DNA of 64,000 nucleotides, taken from Diphasiastrum complanatum (lineage: Eukaryota > Streptophyta > Lycopodiopsida > Lycopodiales > Lycopodiaceae). This document shows, in pieces, positions 1 through 10,086 of this stretch (position 1 is its first letter; every line of letters starts with the position of its first letter). The translations under genes and the position numbers were made by a program. Location of the stretch: assembly GCA_029204225.1 (NCBI GenBank), contig CM055110.1, positions 22,276,881-22,340,880 on the forward strand, written 5' to 3'. Below the pieces are notes generated by a model. That model was not told the origin of the DNA. It saw nothing but the letters and a program-made list of their open reading frames with translations, and did not search any database.

Positions 1-516
<516 letters not shown>

Positions 517-689
517 CACGGAGCAAACCATTTTTGACTAACCATTCAAACTTCACAGAGCTAACCATTTGTAAGCAACCACCATAAATTAGCCATGACA
601 CAAATAGACTGTAAAAAAATATATACATCTCATCTGATGCCACTGTACATGATGCTAAAATGTGTATCAGTATCTACAAGTCTGCGCTA

Positions 690-2780
690 AAAAAATCATC
701 CCTTTGCGTGCCAGATGCATCTGCAGAGGTGTCAAATACAAAGTCTGGCTGGGACTCTGGAGGCCTCTGGGACTCCTCTAACTCTGGGCCAACGCCTGCC
801 AAGAGACGACTAGAAGAATCATCAGTGCGTCCCCTATTGGCTGGCCTGCCTCTGGGTATGCCGGAAGGAACCCTCTGTGGTACACTGCTGTCTGGGGGTC
901 TCCCTCTGCCACAGGGGGGGTCTCTGGGAAGAACTGCCTGCCTGTGATGCTCTGAGTCGTCTCTGCGCTATGTCTCTGGGCAGAAGCCTCTGTCTCCCTC
1001 GCAAACTCTGACCAGCCATCATCTGAAAGGGGGCGTGATGCGGGGGTACTGGGTGGGGCACGTAGACCATCCCCTGCTAGGTCGACCGTCTCGTCTGAAT
1101 CATATGTGGGCTCATCATCAGAGGAGGGCAATGGAACGTCAGCAGGGAGGGTGGTGGTCTCATCGGCATCGGCATCATCCTTGGGATCACCCCGCAGAGC
1201 ATGCCGAACAGCATCGTCCGGATCAACCTCTGGCTCGTGATCTGCCGCTGCAACCAGGCACTCGTCAGGATTGACCTGCACAAGTCAATCATTCGTGAGA
1301 ATAGCCGAAGCAACCGTGAGGGCATTAACTGAATGTTTCAAACCAATACGAAAGCAAAACGATAGAGCAACAAAATATACCTGCAGCAGTAGGGCGTGTG
1401 CGCCTCCTGCCCTCATGCTCTCCGTGATGTGTCGAACCACTCTGGTGTTGGTGTTGCAGTACACCAGGTCATTGCATCGCTTCGTCGTCAGACGGTTCCG
1501 CCTGTTCGTGTGAACAAGGCTGAACGCTGACCAGTTCCGCTCGCACACACAAGCAGATCAGTCCTGCATTAATTGGCAACAACTCGAGTGAGTACCGACC
1601 TTGTAGAGAAAATGCGAAAACTGGTTGGATGAATGAGATTAGACAACATACCTGTGAAAGGACTCGGAGCGCGAGCGTCCTCAGATCTGGCTGCCTGGCG
1701 CCGTAGCTCTCCCACCATGATACAGGCAAGAGCCTGTTCTCTCGAACACGTGCAAGGTCCTCGCCAAACAGCCCCAGAGAGTGCCTCCAGTTGAGCAATG
1801 ATATGCTTGAGTACACTTGAGCCCGCGCAGGGAAATTGAACGAACGACAGCGTACGATAGATCGAGAGTTTACCTGTAACCGAGCCTCTGCACCTCGAGC
1901 CTACTGCGGAACCCAATGTCGCTGCTGAGGAGACGGATGTATGCGAACCAGTCCGCACACAGCTCTGCATCGTCGTACTGCCTCTCATCTGAAACAGCGG
2001 ATGCAGTATGTGGGCCACACTGTGAATGGGCCGGTGAAACTTATCCCATCGCCGCTGCCACAAGCGCCTGATAGGCTCCCACCTGTGGACCAAACCACGT
2101 GGAGGCAACAGTTACATACCATCGTGTTGCGGCAACAAGATGAAACAAAGTGCGAAATGGAAGTAAGGATGGTGAGACGGAAAAAAGTTATACCTGGCAG
2201 GGTCCAGCTCGGAACGCTGGAGAGACTCGCCTATGCGGTCCATGAACTCGTAAATGAGGCCCATCGTGCACCCCTCGCGATCAACGAGTCTCAGAACAAA
2301 GTAGATGGGGCGCATGACGTCCATGAGCTGCTGCATATCCACCCAGAAAGGCTCCGTGAATAAGATCTCGTGGAAGGCCAAGCCCTCTGGGGTCATGGAC
2401 AGGTCCATGGCGGTGAACTCTGCCGAAGTGGCCATGTGCTGCAATTCACCCTTGAGCTTGTGTAGCCGCTCAAGCATGATGAACTGGTAGGCGGGCTTCT
2501 TCAAGTCGAGCCTGCATTGACAAATGGAATGAGAGGCACACATGAAACGAGCAAAAAAAACAGAGCAACTTGAACGAGCCAAAAAGTAAGTGGCAGGTTA
2601 CATGCTGAATGTGCGGAAAAGTATCGTCATGCGGCGCTTGCGTGTGATGAAGTCCACGACCGCAAGTGCCCTCGTGAGAATGTCACTGACCCAAGGCAGG
2701 CGCCTGATGGAATGCAGGAGGAGGTCCAGTGTGTGCGGCGCATGGAGTCCAGACAATGGAGGGGTACTCTACCATAAGAA
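690..2780 (-). pseudogene. hAT-alpha transposase remnant
   Basis: This is the C-terminal two thirds of a hAT transposase in exon-like blocks separated by introns with recognisable splice signals. The visible order is zinc-site CAAH-like region, DUF659-type sequence, the WDKF..RPIHSVAH.LHPLF block, the hATC motif with W and RRNRL, and an Asp/Glu-rich tail ending near ESQPDFVFDT. The first exons are absent and the CAAHSLDL block is damaged, so no active protein is expected. Its closest relatives in the window are the copies at 52.4-53.1 kb and 53.85-55.6 kb. Confidence 0.75.
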
Positions 2781-3006
2781 GCTCCCCCATACCGCGGCAG
2801 TTTTTCGCGATACGTTCACACGATCAGTTCACAGCTCGGAAACACATTGCAATCAATCGAAAACTACGCGGAACTATTGTATCAACATCAAGCAGCAAAT
2901 GAGCAAGCAACTAATGATAGAATATTATACCTGGACAATGCGCTGTGGTCCGACCTCCTCTATCCTTGGTGCGGAGTTGCAACGATTGAAAGATCAAAAA
3001 AACTTG

Positions 3007-3009
<3 letters not shown>

Positions 3010-3083
<74 letters not shown>
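3010..3083. repeat. (CT)n microsatellite inside hAT-alpha leader
   Basis: A pure CT run of 74 bp lying between the transposase remnant and the telomere-like motif of hAT-alpha copy 1. The same position is occupied by a longer CT run in the copy at 53.1 kb. Confidence 0.97.
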
Positions 3084-3089
<6 letters not shown>

Positions 3090-3132
3090 GGGCACACACA
3101 CAGAAGCACGAAAATCCAAGCTCTCTCTCCCA

Positions 3133-3157
3133 CCCTAAACCCTAAACCCCAAACCCA
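3133..3157. repeat. Short interstitial telomere-like repeat (CCCTAAA)2
   Basis: CCCTAAACCCTAAACCCC occurs in the hAT-alpha leader, and the same sequence recurs at 53326-53345 in another copy. It is part of the transposon rather than a telomere scar. Confidence 0.8.
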
Positions 3158-3644
3158 AGCACACCTAAACCTAAATCCTAAACTCACACACACACACTAT
3201 GCACACACACAAATCCTCTCTCTCTCCGTTCCTCACACTCTATGTCTCTTCCTCTCTCTCTCTCACACAGATCACCACACACACACAACTGAATGCACAC
3301 AAATCAACACACAATTTTCACACACACAATTTTCTCACACACACACACACAAACACCATCTCTCTCTCTCTCCCTCTCTCTCTGTATCACTCTATGCTCC
3401 TCCACACTCTCCCTCTTCCGCCCTCTGCCTGCTCTCGGGTTCTGCGGACAGTCCACAGGGCCCGCGGGTTTTTGCTTTTTCTTTTTTTTTTAAAAACGCG
3501 TCCGCGGCCCGGACACATTCTGGACCCCGGACGCATCCGCGTCCGGACGCGTCTAGCCTTTAAAAAAAAAAACTAAAATAAAGGACGCGTCCGGGTCCAG
3601 GCGGGCGTCGGACGTGGCCATTTTGGCCCGGACCCTCATGTCTG

Positions 3645-3648
3645 GTAC

Positions 3649-3689
<41 letters not shown>
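3645..3689. repeat. TA-rich array between hAT-alpha tip and hAT-beta
   Basis: An almost pure TA run. The last eight bases (ATATATAT, 3682-3689) equal the eight bases after the right end of hAT-beta (9831-9838), consistent with an 8-bp hAT target duplication. In a TA repeat this identity is weak evidence by itself. Confidence 0.85.
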
Positions 3690-3691
<2 letters not shown>

Positions 3692-3840
3692 TAGTACCCT
3701 CTAGTACCGCTGGTATGGTACCGCCGGTACCATATCAGTGGTACCACCGATACGGTACCGCCCTGGGATCCGCGGTACCAGGGCGGTACCATTTTTAATA
3801 TTTTTTTATTTTTTAATATATTTTTAGTAATTTTTTTTTG
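3690..3840. repeat. hAT-beta left terminal inverted region
   Basis: Begins CATAG(T)ACCC and carries six GGTACC palindromes within 74 bp, then an AT-rich block. It is the inverted, diverged counterpart of 9690-9830. Such subterminal repeats are the usual binding sites of hAT transposases; the binding role is inferred. Confidence 0.8.
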
Positions 3841-3940
3841 CATATTAACTACCAAAAAAGGACAAAATAAAGTAAAAAAAGGGGGTTCTGGGTGTAAAAA
3901 AAGAGGGTACAGTACATGATGCAGGGGACTGTTGCAGTGG

Positions 3941-4120
3941 CACATGGGCACTGCGAGTGAGCAGACCGAGGGGCCAATGGGAGACCAACACAGGGGGGTA
4001 GCATCACATGGGGGCAAGTACAGAGGCACATGGGCATTGTGGGTGAGCAGACCATGGGCCCAATGGGAGACCAACACAGGGGGGAGCATCACATGGGGGC
4101 AGGTACGGAGGCACATGGAG
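3941..4120. repeat. Tandem repeat, unit about 86 bp, two copies and a stub
   Basis: Units start at 3941, 4027 and 4112 with CACATGG. The first two are near-identical through GGGAGACCAACACAGGGGGG and CATCACATGGGGGCA; the third is truncated after 9 bases. It lies directly upstream of the TATA box of the small hAT-beta gene, so it could be its promoter. Confidence 0.85.
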
Positions 4121-4158
4121 GGATGATGGGGATCCACATGGCCGATCAGGCTGTGGGG

Positions 4159-4166
4159 ATAAATAG
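4159..4166 (+). promoter_or_regulatory. Candidate TATA box for the small hAT-beta gene
   Basis: ATAAATAG lies 180 bp before the ATG at 4339 and just after the 86-bp tandem repeat. Transcription would start near 4190. Assignment is by motif and position only. Confidence 0.4.
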
Positions 4167-4338
4167 GCACTCACAATGCCATTGTGGTCGGCATTTTCAG
4201 AGGCTGTGAGAGGGCTAGTGATAGACAGTGAGAGAGCAAGCGAGAGCCGGTGACAGGCTGTGAGAGGCTGTTTGAGAGCCAGGGTGCTGTGAGAGGGTGT
4301 TCAAGGATCAGGGTGCTGTGAGGAGAAGGTCGATCGAG

Positions 4339-4612
4339 ATGGCTGAGCGAATACCACCGAAGCCCGAGGGCGAAGCCAAGAGAAAGCTTGAGGAAGATAT
4401 CCGAAGGCACAACGAGAGGCATCGGAAGCAAGAGGCAGATATCCGAGAGATGCTGCGACAGACTCGACAGAGAAATCCGGAACCGCATGGTCAGGGAAAG
4501 GGCGGCCAGACGTCGGGCTAACCAGGAGGCAGCTCGGGCTAACCGGGAGGCAGAGCAAGAGCGACAAAACAATGCACCAGACGAGGGCGAGGAGTCGGTG
4601 GAGGATCAGTGA
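4339..4612 (+). CDS. Small charged coiled-coil protein of hAT-beta (frameshifted)
   Basis: I do not recognise the family. The frame from the ATG reads MAERIPPKPEGEAKRKLEED and continues as an Arg/Glu-rich helix to about 4455. A one-base frame change then leads into a second open frame (LDREIRNRMVRERAARRRAN and on) ending in an acidic GEESVEDQ and TGA at 4612. Together this is about 90 residues, strongly amphipathic with A-N-R-E-A repeats, likely coiled coil and possibly nucleic-acid binding. It is convergent to the transposase gene, whose stop is 524 bp away. A TATA-like box and tandem repeat lie upstream. It could be a captured host fragment or an accessory transposition protein; the frameshift may be real, sequencing-derived or programmed. 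Confidence 0.5.
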
Positions 4613-5135
4613 GGGATGTTTAGAATAGATGAGGTCCACCCGTATGTGGCGGACTGTTGCTATGTAGTTTTCGGCAGTTTATGGTGCAGCAAATAACTAG
4701 ATGGCTGCTTAAAAAAATGACAGTATACGTGATGTTATCCTGATACAACGGTTGAATATATACATAGTTGTTTTTTGTGCAACGCGAGCCTGGTCATGTA
4801 AGATGCAATGTTTGTAATTTTTTTAAATGCAGATGTATTACATGTGTTTATTCAATGTCGTTTGGGGTGTAGGGGTGATTGCTGTGCTCATGATGTAGGT
4901 GCATATATGTGAAGCTAGCATTCACTTCAAACGAAATTAAATGAAAATAGGATTCACACACGCACATAGAATTCTTCAACATAAAATAAAGCATCACATG
5001 TACAGAGCGACATACGCACAATGTGCAGCAAATAATGTAGGCCAAACACTGTATATAATGTGAAAAATCATCTGAGTACAATGGTAGACCGACTGCTAGA
5101 GACAAACTACTGAAACTAAAACAATAGAGCCACAA
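4613..5135. other. Convergent 3' region of the two hAT-beta genes
   Basis: AT-rich sequence with no coding potential between the stops of the small gene and the transposase gene. It presumably holds both 3' UTRs; no certain polyadenylation signal is assigned. Confidence 0.4.
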
Positions 5136-8100
5136 TCAATGCTCTGGCTCTGACTCAGACGAATGCTCTGGAGACAACTCAGGGCCCCGAGCTGACTCTC
5201 GCAGCCGATATCTCTGCCTGTCTGGAACTGGCATGGGCTGTGTATCCGAGGGGGAAGACTCGTCATCCTCATCCTCCCAATCAGCCTCCGCATCAGCCCC
5301 CAAGCAGGCCAAACCAACAACACCTGCTCCAACTGGCTGTGATACTGCACCTCTACCTGTACCTGGAGCCCTGCGTGGTCGTCCTCTCCTCCCTGGCAGT
5401 TTCTGTGCCTTGCCTTTCTTGTTCGGTGCACCCTTGGGCCTGCCTGGTCTCTTGCGGACAAGAGGAGCTGTCAATGCCTCGTCACCCCCATGCAAATCAC
5501 CTGGCTGGCTAGGCTGGGCCCAAGCTGAGGCCGGCTGGGATAGGGAAGCAAAAGAGGGAACTCCCTGTGCAACTGAGCGAGGAGGATGAGCTCGTGGAGT
5601 GTGTGCCCGTGGGGCTGCTGCAGGTGGAGGAACTGGCTGTGCAGGAGGCAAGTACAGTGGCGATATGTACTGAAAGGGGCGCTGTGGTGGCCGGTACTGG
5701 TACATCCTGGGTGCTGCCAAAGGAGGAGGATGTGACGTGGGTGCTGCCACTGGAGGAGCCACTGTGGATGTGAGCGCTGCAAGAGAAAACCTGGGCACAG
5801 ATGGTGGCCTGCCATGGAGACCTGGTGCTGCAGAAGTGGACGGCGATGGAGGGGATGCAGGCCTAAATGGCATCGGTGGCACTGGAGGAGCTGTGCGACG
5901 CACATACACCCTCTGAGGAGCTGGAGGAACTGTAGGCACCTCATGCGGCTGCTCTGGCTGGGACTCTGTGTGTGGCATGCTGGCAAGAGATGATGGGGGC
6001 GCCCTGACACTCGGCATCTGCTGGGCCTCTGAATCCAATGTGGCAACCAAGTCGGCCAGCTGGGCATTCGAATACAAATGCTCTGGGCTCTGGGACTCAT
6101 CCTGTGCACCAGCCTCTAAATCATCCTGTGCACCGACCTCTGAATCATCCTGTGCACCAACCCCTGAATCAACCCAAGCCTCATCCCGTGCCTCATCATG
6201 TGCACCCTGTAGACCCTGCATGGCCTCCCAATCTGTGCAATGAAAGTCATCAGGTGCCTCCTCTGGTGTGCTGTCGTAGTAACGGCCATGACTCTGTGCT
6301 GCACGCATCCAAACATCTGCGGGACCAGCATCTAAACCACTCTGCCCTCTATCAAGAGCCTCCTCCATCATGTCGACATAGGTAGGTATGCCACTGCCCC
6401 CCCCTGTGTGCCCTGCCTGTCTGCCGGTATAACCTGTGCCATGTGTCCCACCTCTACCACGTGATGCACCTGTGACCCCTGCCCGTGGCGTGTGCCCTGC
6501 ACCTGTATAATCTGCCTCATCCCTCTCTGGTCTGGCAAACACAACCCGAATGGGCTCATCCTCATCATGCTCATCCTCTGACACTGGCTCATCTGCCTCA
6601 TACAATGGGGGCTCTCTGTGCTCAAGCCCAAGCTCTCTCTCTCTCATCTCGGCAAGCTCCCTCTCTCTCTCTGCCATCAACTGTGTGCCCAGGTCATCTG
6701 CAGGCATGGGATGGGTGCTGTCCGTAGGCAAGTCAACCTGGCGCTCCAAATCAGATATCTTCGTCTGCAAGGTTTAAAATTTGCATGTCAGAGAGACAAC
6801 TTTTTCAAGAAATGAAACCAACATACCAGGAGTCAACCAACATGCTATGAAAGATTAGCTTATCACTTGCAATGCGCTCGTAATGGTCGGAAGCCTCCTG
6901 GCGAGACGTGCGTTGGTGCTACAGAACACCAACCGCTCCAACTGACTCACTGACAACCGGTTTCTTCTCCTCGTGTGAATCAGTGCCCATGTGCTCCAAT
7001 TACGCTCACACACAGAGGCAGCACAGTCCTGTGGTGCGTGCATTGAAATACTTCAGCACATTGTGGCAAAGGTGAAACTTCAACGAAACACAAAAAATGG
7101 AGGATAAAATGAGATGCATACCTGAGAAAGGACACGCAGTGCAAGACGCTGTATAGATGGGTATGTGCTACCGAACATGGTCCACCAGGTAATGGGTAGC
7201 TGCCTCCTCTCTGGATCCTGGGCAGCCGGGTGGCCGAATGTGCCCATGCCGAAACGAAATGCAGCGAGCTCCTCCATGAGCCTGATAGGATCCAAACCTA
7301 TGTGTGGACCCACCCTGTGAATGTACTGAAGCCAATCGGCCTCGAGCTCCCTGTCTGCGATCTGTGTCGGAGAGAGGAAGAGGGGATGCAGCATGTGTGC
7401 AACGCTGTGGATACTCCTGTGGAAGTAGTTCCATCGCGTCTCCCATATGAACTTCAGCTCTGTCATCCTGCAGGTGAGGGGCATGTGGTTTAGGGCATTA
7501 CGAAAAAGCTTAACATTGACAGAAAAACAAACTAGCAAGTACTAAAAAGATAAAGGTCAATTGCACCACTGTACCGCTTACCTCTCTGGCTGCAAGATGG
7601 GTAGCTGCAGGAACTGTCCAATCCGGTCCATGAGCTCATACACCAGTCCAAGTGTCGACCCCTCGCTGTCAGCCATGCGGAGCACAATGTAGAGTGGTCG
7701 AAGCAGTCCTGACAATGTCTGTGCATCCCTCCAGAACTGGTCTCCCCTCACCGTGGAAGAAAAGTGCTCCCCATCCTCAGTGTGCGGAAATGTACTGGCA
7801 CCCCAAAGATCACTGGCAACCATCTGTAGAAGCTGGGCCCTGCACCTGATCAAACGGTCGATGACCACCAAGTCGAATGCAAAGCGCGTGGGGGCTGGCT
7901 TACGGAGGTCCAGATGGCTAAACACCCGGAACATGGCAAGAACACGCCTCTTTCTGGTGACAAAAGTCACCAGGAAGAGGGCCTCTCGGACGATGGCTCT
8001 AACCCAGGGAAGTGCTCCAATGTCCCCCATCAAAAGGTCTATGCCGTGGGCTGCACAGGGGGTATGAACAATATGAGGGAACTCGGCCTCTAGCAGTACA

Positions 8101-9454
8101 CCCATCTGAATGCAGTTCGTGGCATTGTCCGTCACCACCGTGACGACATGCTGTGGGCCTATGGCTAGGATGGAAGACCTGATGACATCAAACATGAACT
8201 CTGCAGATATGACTCTCCCCCCCCTGCTGCAATCCACTGCCCTCAAAAACTGTGTGCCCATGCAGCTGGAGACCAGTATGTTGAGGATCGGCCTCCTCCT
8301 GACATCAGTCCAGCCATCGGACATGATGCTGCAACCGTAAGTGGCCCAGTGCCGACGCAGAGGCTCCATCTCTCTAGACAAGGACTCGACCCTATCCCTC
8401 AGCATGTGTGTGCGGACAACCTCTGAACTAGGGACTCTCCAGCTAGGGCTGACAGACTGTGCAAGGCGGAAGGCCCTTCTGAAGGGCTCAGAGTCGGTGA
8501 TGGCAAAGGGCAGGTTCAGCTCGTAAACCAGACTGGCCACGGCCTGTGTGGCCTCTCTGTCCATGTGCGGCTGATGCGCGCCGCGAATGGTCTGCTGCAC
8601 GAGGGCTCTCCCTGGTGGATGACGGGTGGTGGACCTCCAGCACGGTGCACCAACCGTGACGGGAATGGACGATGACGCGACAGGCTGGGCGCTGGTGGAT
8701 GCATCGGCTGTAGACGTGGAATGGGGAGAGTGGGATGCACTGGCAGGGATGGGTGCAGCAGCATAGGTGGGGTGCACTGGTGGAGGGGCAACATCTGGCA
8801 TGGGGTACGAAAACTGCTGGCTGAGGAGGTCATCCGGATGGGAAGGGAAGGAAGAAGGGATCTCTTCCACATCCTCGAAGGCCCGCCCAGTACCATCCTG
8901 GGCCTGCTCGGGTGGCGGAGAGTCCATGAGAAAGTCGTAGACTGGTGGAGTGCGAGCAACAGTGGGTGGTGGTGGAACCGCAGTGGCAACTGTCGGACGC
9001 GATGGGACGGGATCCACCGGAATCTGAGCAGATGGGGGTGCATGAGGCAGAGCTGTCTGAGGGGCAAAGGGACCAGAGGAGGATGCACTCCCTCTCCTCG
9101 TGCGTGCCAGCCAAGCAGGCAGCAACTCTGGGTTAGTCACATAAGGAGCGGTGCAAAATCGGAGAACGCCCTCCGAAATGGTGTTCTCCCCTGCCACGAG
9201 CCGCGGCCCGTAGGTGTCCAGTAGCGCTGCCTGTCGGGGACGGTCATGCTGCCACAAGGGGCAGCATTCAAGGTGGCACCATTTTTGGCGCGTGCACCGA
9301 GCAGATGGCCTTTAAGGCGAGTGAGGGATGCAGCAAACTCGACGAGACAGTATCGGCAGCGCACGATCTTCTGACCGGTCTTGTTGGCCTTGTCGGCAAC
9401 CCGCCTGACAATGTCTACCTCGTCCCACAGACCGGAAAGGTCGGATTGCACCAT
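5136..9454 (-). CDS. hAT-beta transposase (BED finger, DUF659, hATC, AT-hooks)
   Basis: Cut-and-paste hAT transposase on the minus strand in four exons: 9454-7582, 7467-7122, 7028-6867 and 6764-5136. All joins are GT-AG and phases fit. Exon 1 has a BED-type finger (VRCRYCLVEF..LTRLKGHL), a Pro/Ser-rich linker, the DUF659 motif SDGWTDVRRRPILNILVSS, VVTDNATN, CAAHGIDLLMGDIG and FWRDAQTLSGLLRPLYIVLR. Exon 2 has RWNYFHRSIHSVAHMLHPLF. Exon 3 has the hATC dimerisation motif CERNWSTWALIHTRRRNRLS. Exon 4 is a 543-residue acidic, Pro-rich tail with two AT-hook-like motifs (KRPGRPKG, GRRGRPRR), unusual for hAT proteins. The BED frame and the DUF659 frame differ by one base near 9230-9270, an apparent frameshift. 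Total length is near 1336 residues, long for the superfamily. Confidence 0.85.
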
Positions 9455-9689
9455 TGCAGATGAAATGAGGGATGGATTGCTGGAAAAAAAACAGCAGGGT
9501 TCACTGTTGGAGAGACGCTGAAAATGGGCGAGTGCAGGGCAAAGATCAGATGCAAGGCAGGGCGTTGCGTGGGCGATGGGCGACGCAAGGAATCAAAGGC
9601 AGGCAAGAAAAACCAGCAGCGATGGCAGGGCGGAGAGGGCTCAAAAAAATTTCAGAGGAAATGCGAGGGGGGCGGGTAGGTTTAGGTAA

Positions 9690-9830
9690 AAAAAAATTAA
9701 AAAAAATATTAAATAGTAAATATATTATTATATTGTGGTACCGCGGTACCATCATGGTATGATGGTACCGCGGTACCAGTATGGTCCCGCGGTACCGGGA
9801 TCCGCGGTACCCAGTACCGCGGGACCTATG
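9690..9830. repeat. hAT-beta right terminal inverted region
   Basis: Six GGTACC palindromes (9737-9811), preceded by an AT-rich block and ending GGGACCTATG at 9830. It mirrors 3690-3840 in reverse orientation. Confidence 0.8.
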
Positions 9831-9838
9831 ATATATAT

Positions 9839-10086
9839 CAGACAAGAGGGTCCGGGCCGGGTGCGGCCTTTTCGCGTCCGCGCCCAGCGCCCGGGCACGT
9901 CCATGTCTGACCCCGCGGGGTCGGGCGGACCCATTTTTTTTTTTTTGGGACGCTGGACGCGCCCAGTGTCCGGGCGCGCGCCCGAGACCCGGACGCATTT
10001 ACAAAAAAAACGTAGATAACAAGCGCGGGGCGGTAGACCGCACTACCCCAAACCCGCACCCATGAGAGAGAGAGAGAGAAGAGAGA
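9839..10086. mobile_element. hAT-alpha-type terminal fragment
   Basis: Begins CAGACAAGAGGGTCCGGGCC directly after the TA octamer. It continues with GC-rich GGACGCG, CCGGGCGCG and poly-T motifs like the subterminal region of alpha copy 1 (3644 inward), and ends in a GA run (10064-10087) where gypsy sequence starts. No transposase coding follows, so it is a truncated end. Confidence 0.7.

Larger units (their letters stand above)
655..3644 (-). mobile_element. hAT-alpha copy 1, internally deleted and degenerate
   Basis: Read on the minus strand, the right tip is at 3644 (CAGACATGAGGGTCCGGGCC inward). It is followed by GC-rich GGACGCG/TCCGG subterminal motifs, CA/CT-rich leader, two CCCTAAA units (3133-3157), a CT run (3010-3083) and then transposase remnants. 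Those cover a CAAH-like block, RALAVVDFITRKRRMT, the exon with FWVDMQQLMDVMRPIY (2112-2520), the exon with WDKFHRPIHSVAHILHPLF (1930-2100), the hATC dimerisation motif CERNWSAFSLVHTNRRNRL (1470-1548) and an acidic C-terminal exon (about 690-1281). The BED finger and first half of the DUF659 region are missing. Frames are broken in places. The left terminal repeat was not recognised, so the left boundary is approximate. Confidence 0.75.
3690..9830 (-). mobile_element. hAT-beta, complete-looking 6.14 kb hAT transposon
   Basis: The ends are inverted: the left begins CATAGTACCCTCTAGTACCG, and the right, read inward, begins CATAGGTCCCGCGGTACTGG. Each end then has a cluster of six GGTACC palindromes (3717-3790 and 9737-9811) and an AT-rich AATATTTTTTTA-like stretch. 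Eight-base flanks are identical (ATATATAT). Inside are a multi-exon transposase gene on the minus strand (9454-5136) and a small convergent gene on the plus strand (4339-4612). It sits in a TA array flanked on both sides by hAT-alpha tips (3644 and 9839). One apparent frameshift in the transposase means it may no longer be active. Confidence 0.85.

Noticed and set aside
3133-3157. Telomere-like repeats as evidence of a chromosome-end or fusion scar
   Set aside because: Only two units, and the identical motif sits at the same place in another hAT-alpha copy, so it belongs to the transposon.
5233-6777. Plus-strand frames opposite the hAT-beta last exon (up to 118 codons)
   Set aside because: They are shadows of the 543-codon minus-strand exon, which has family context, splice sites and AT-hook motifs.
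8110-9224. Plus-strand frames opposite the hAT-beta transposase exon 1
   Set aside because: They are antisense shadows of a frame with clear DUF659 motifs.
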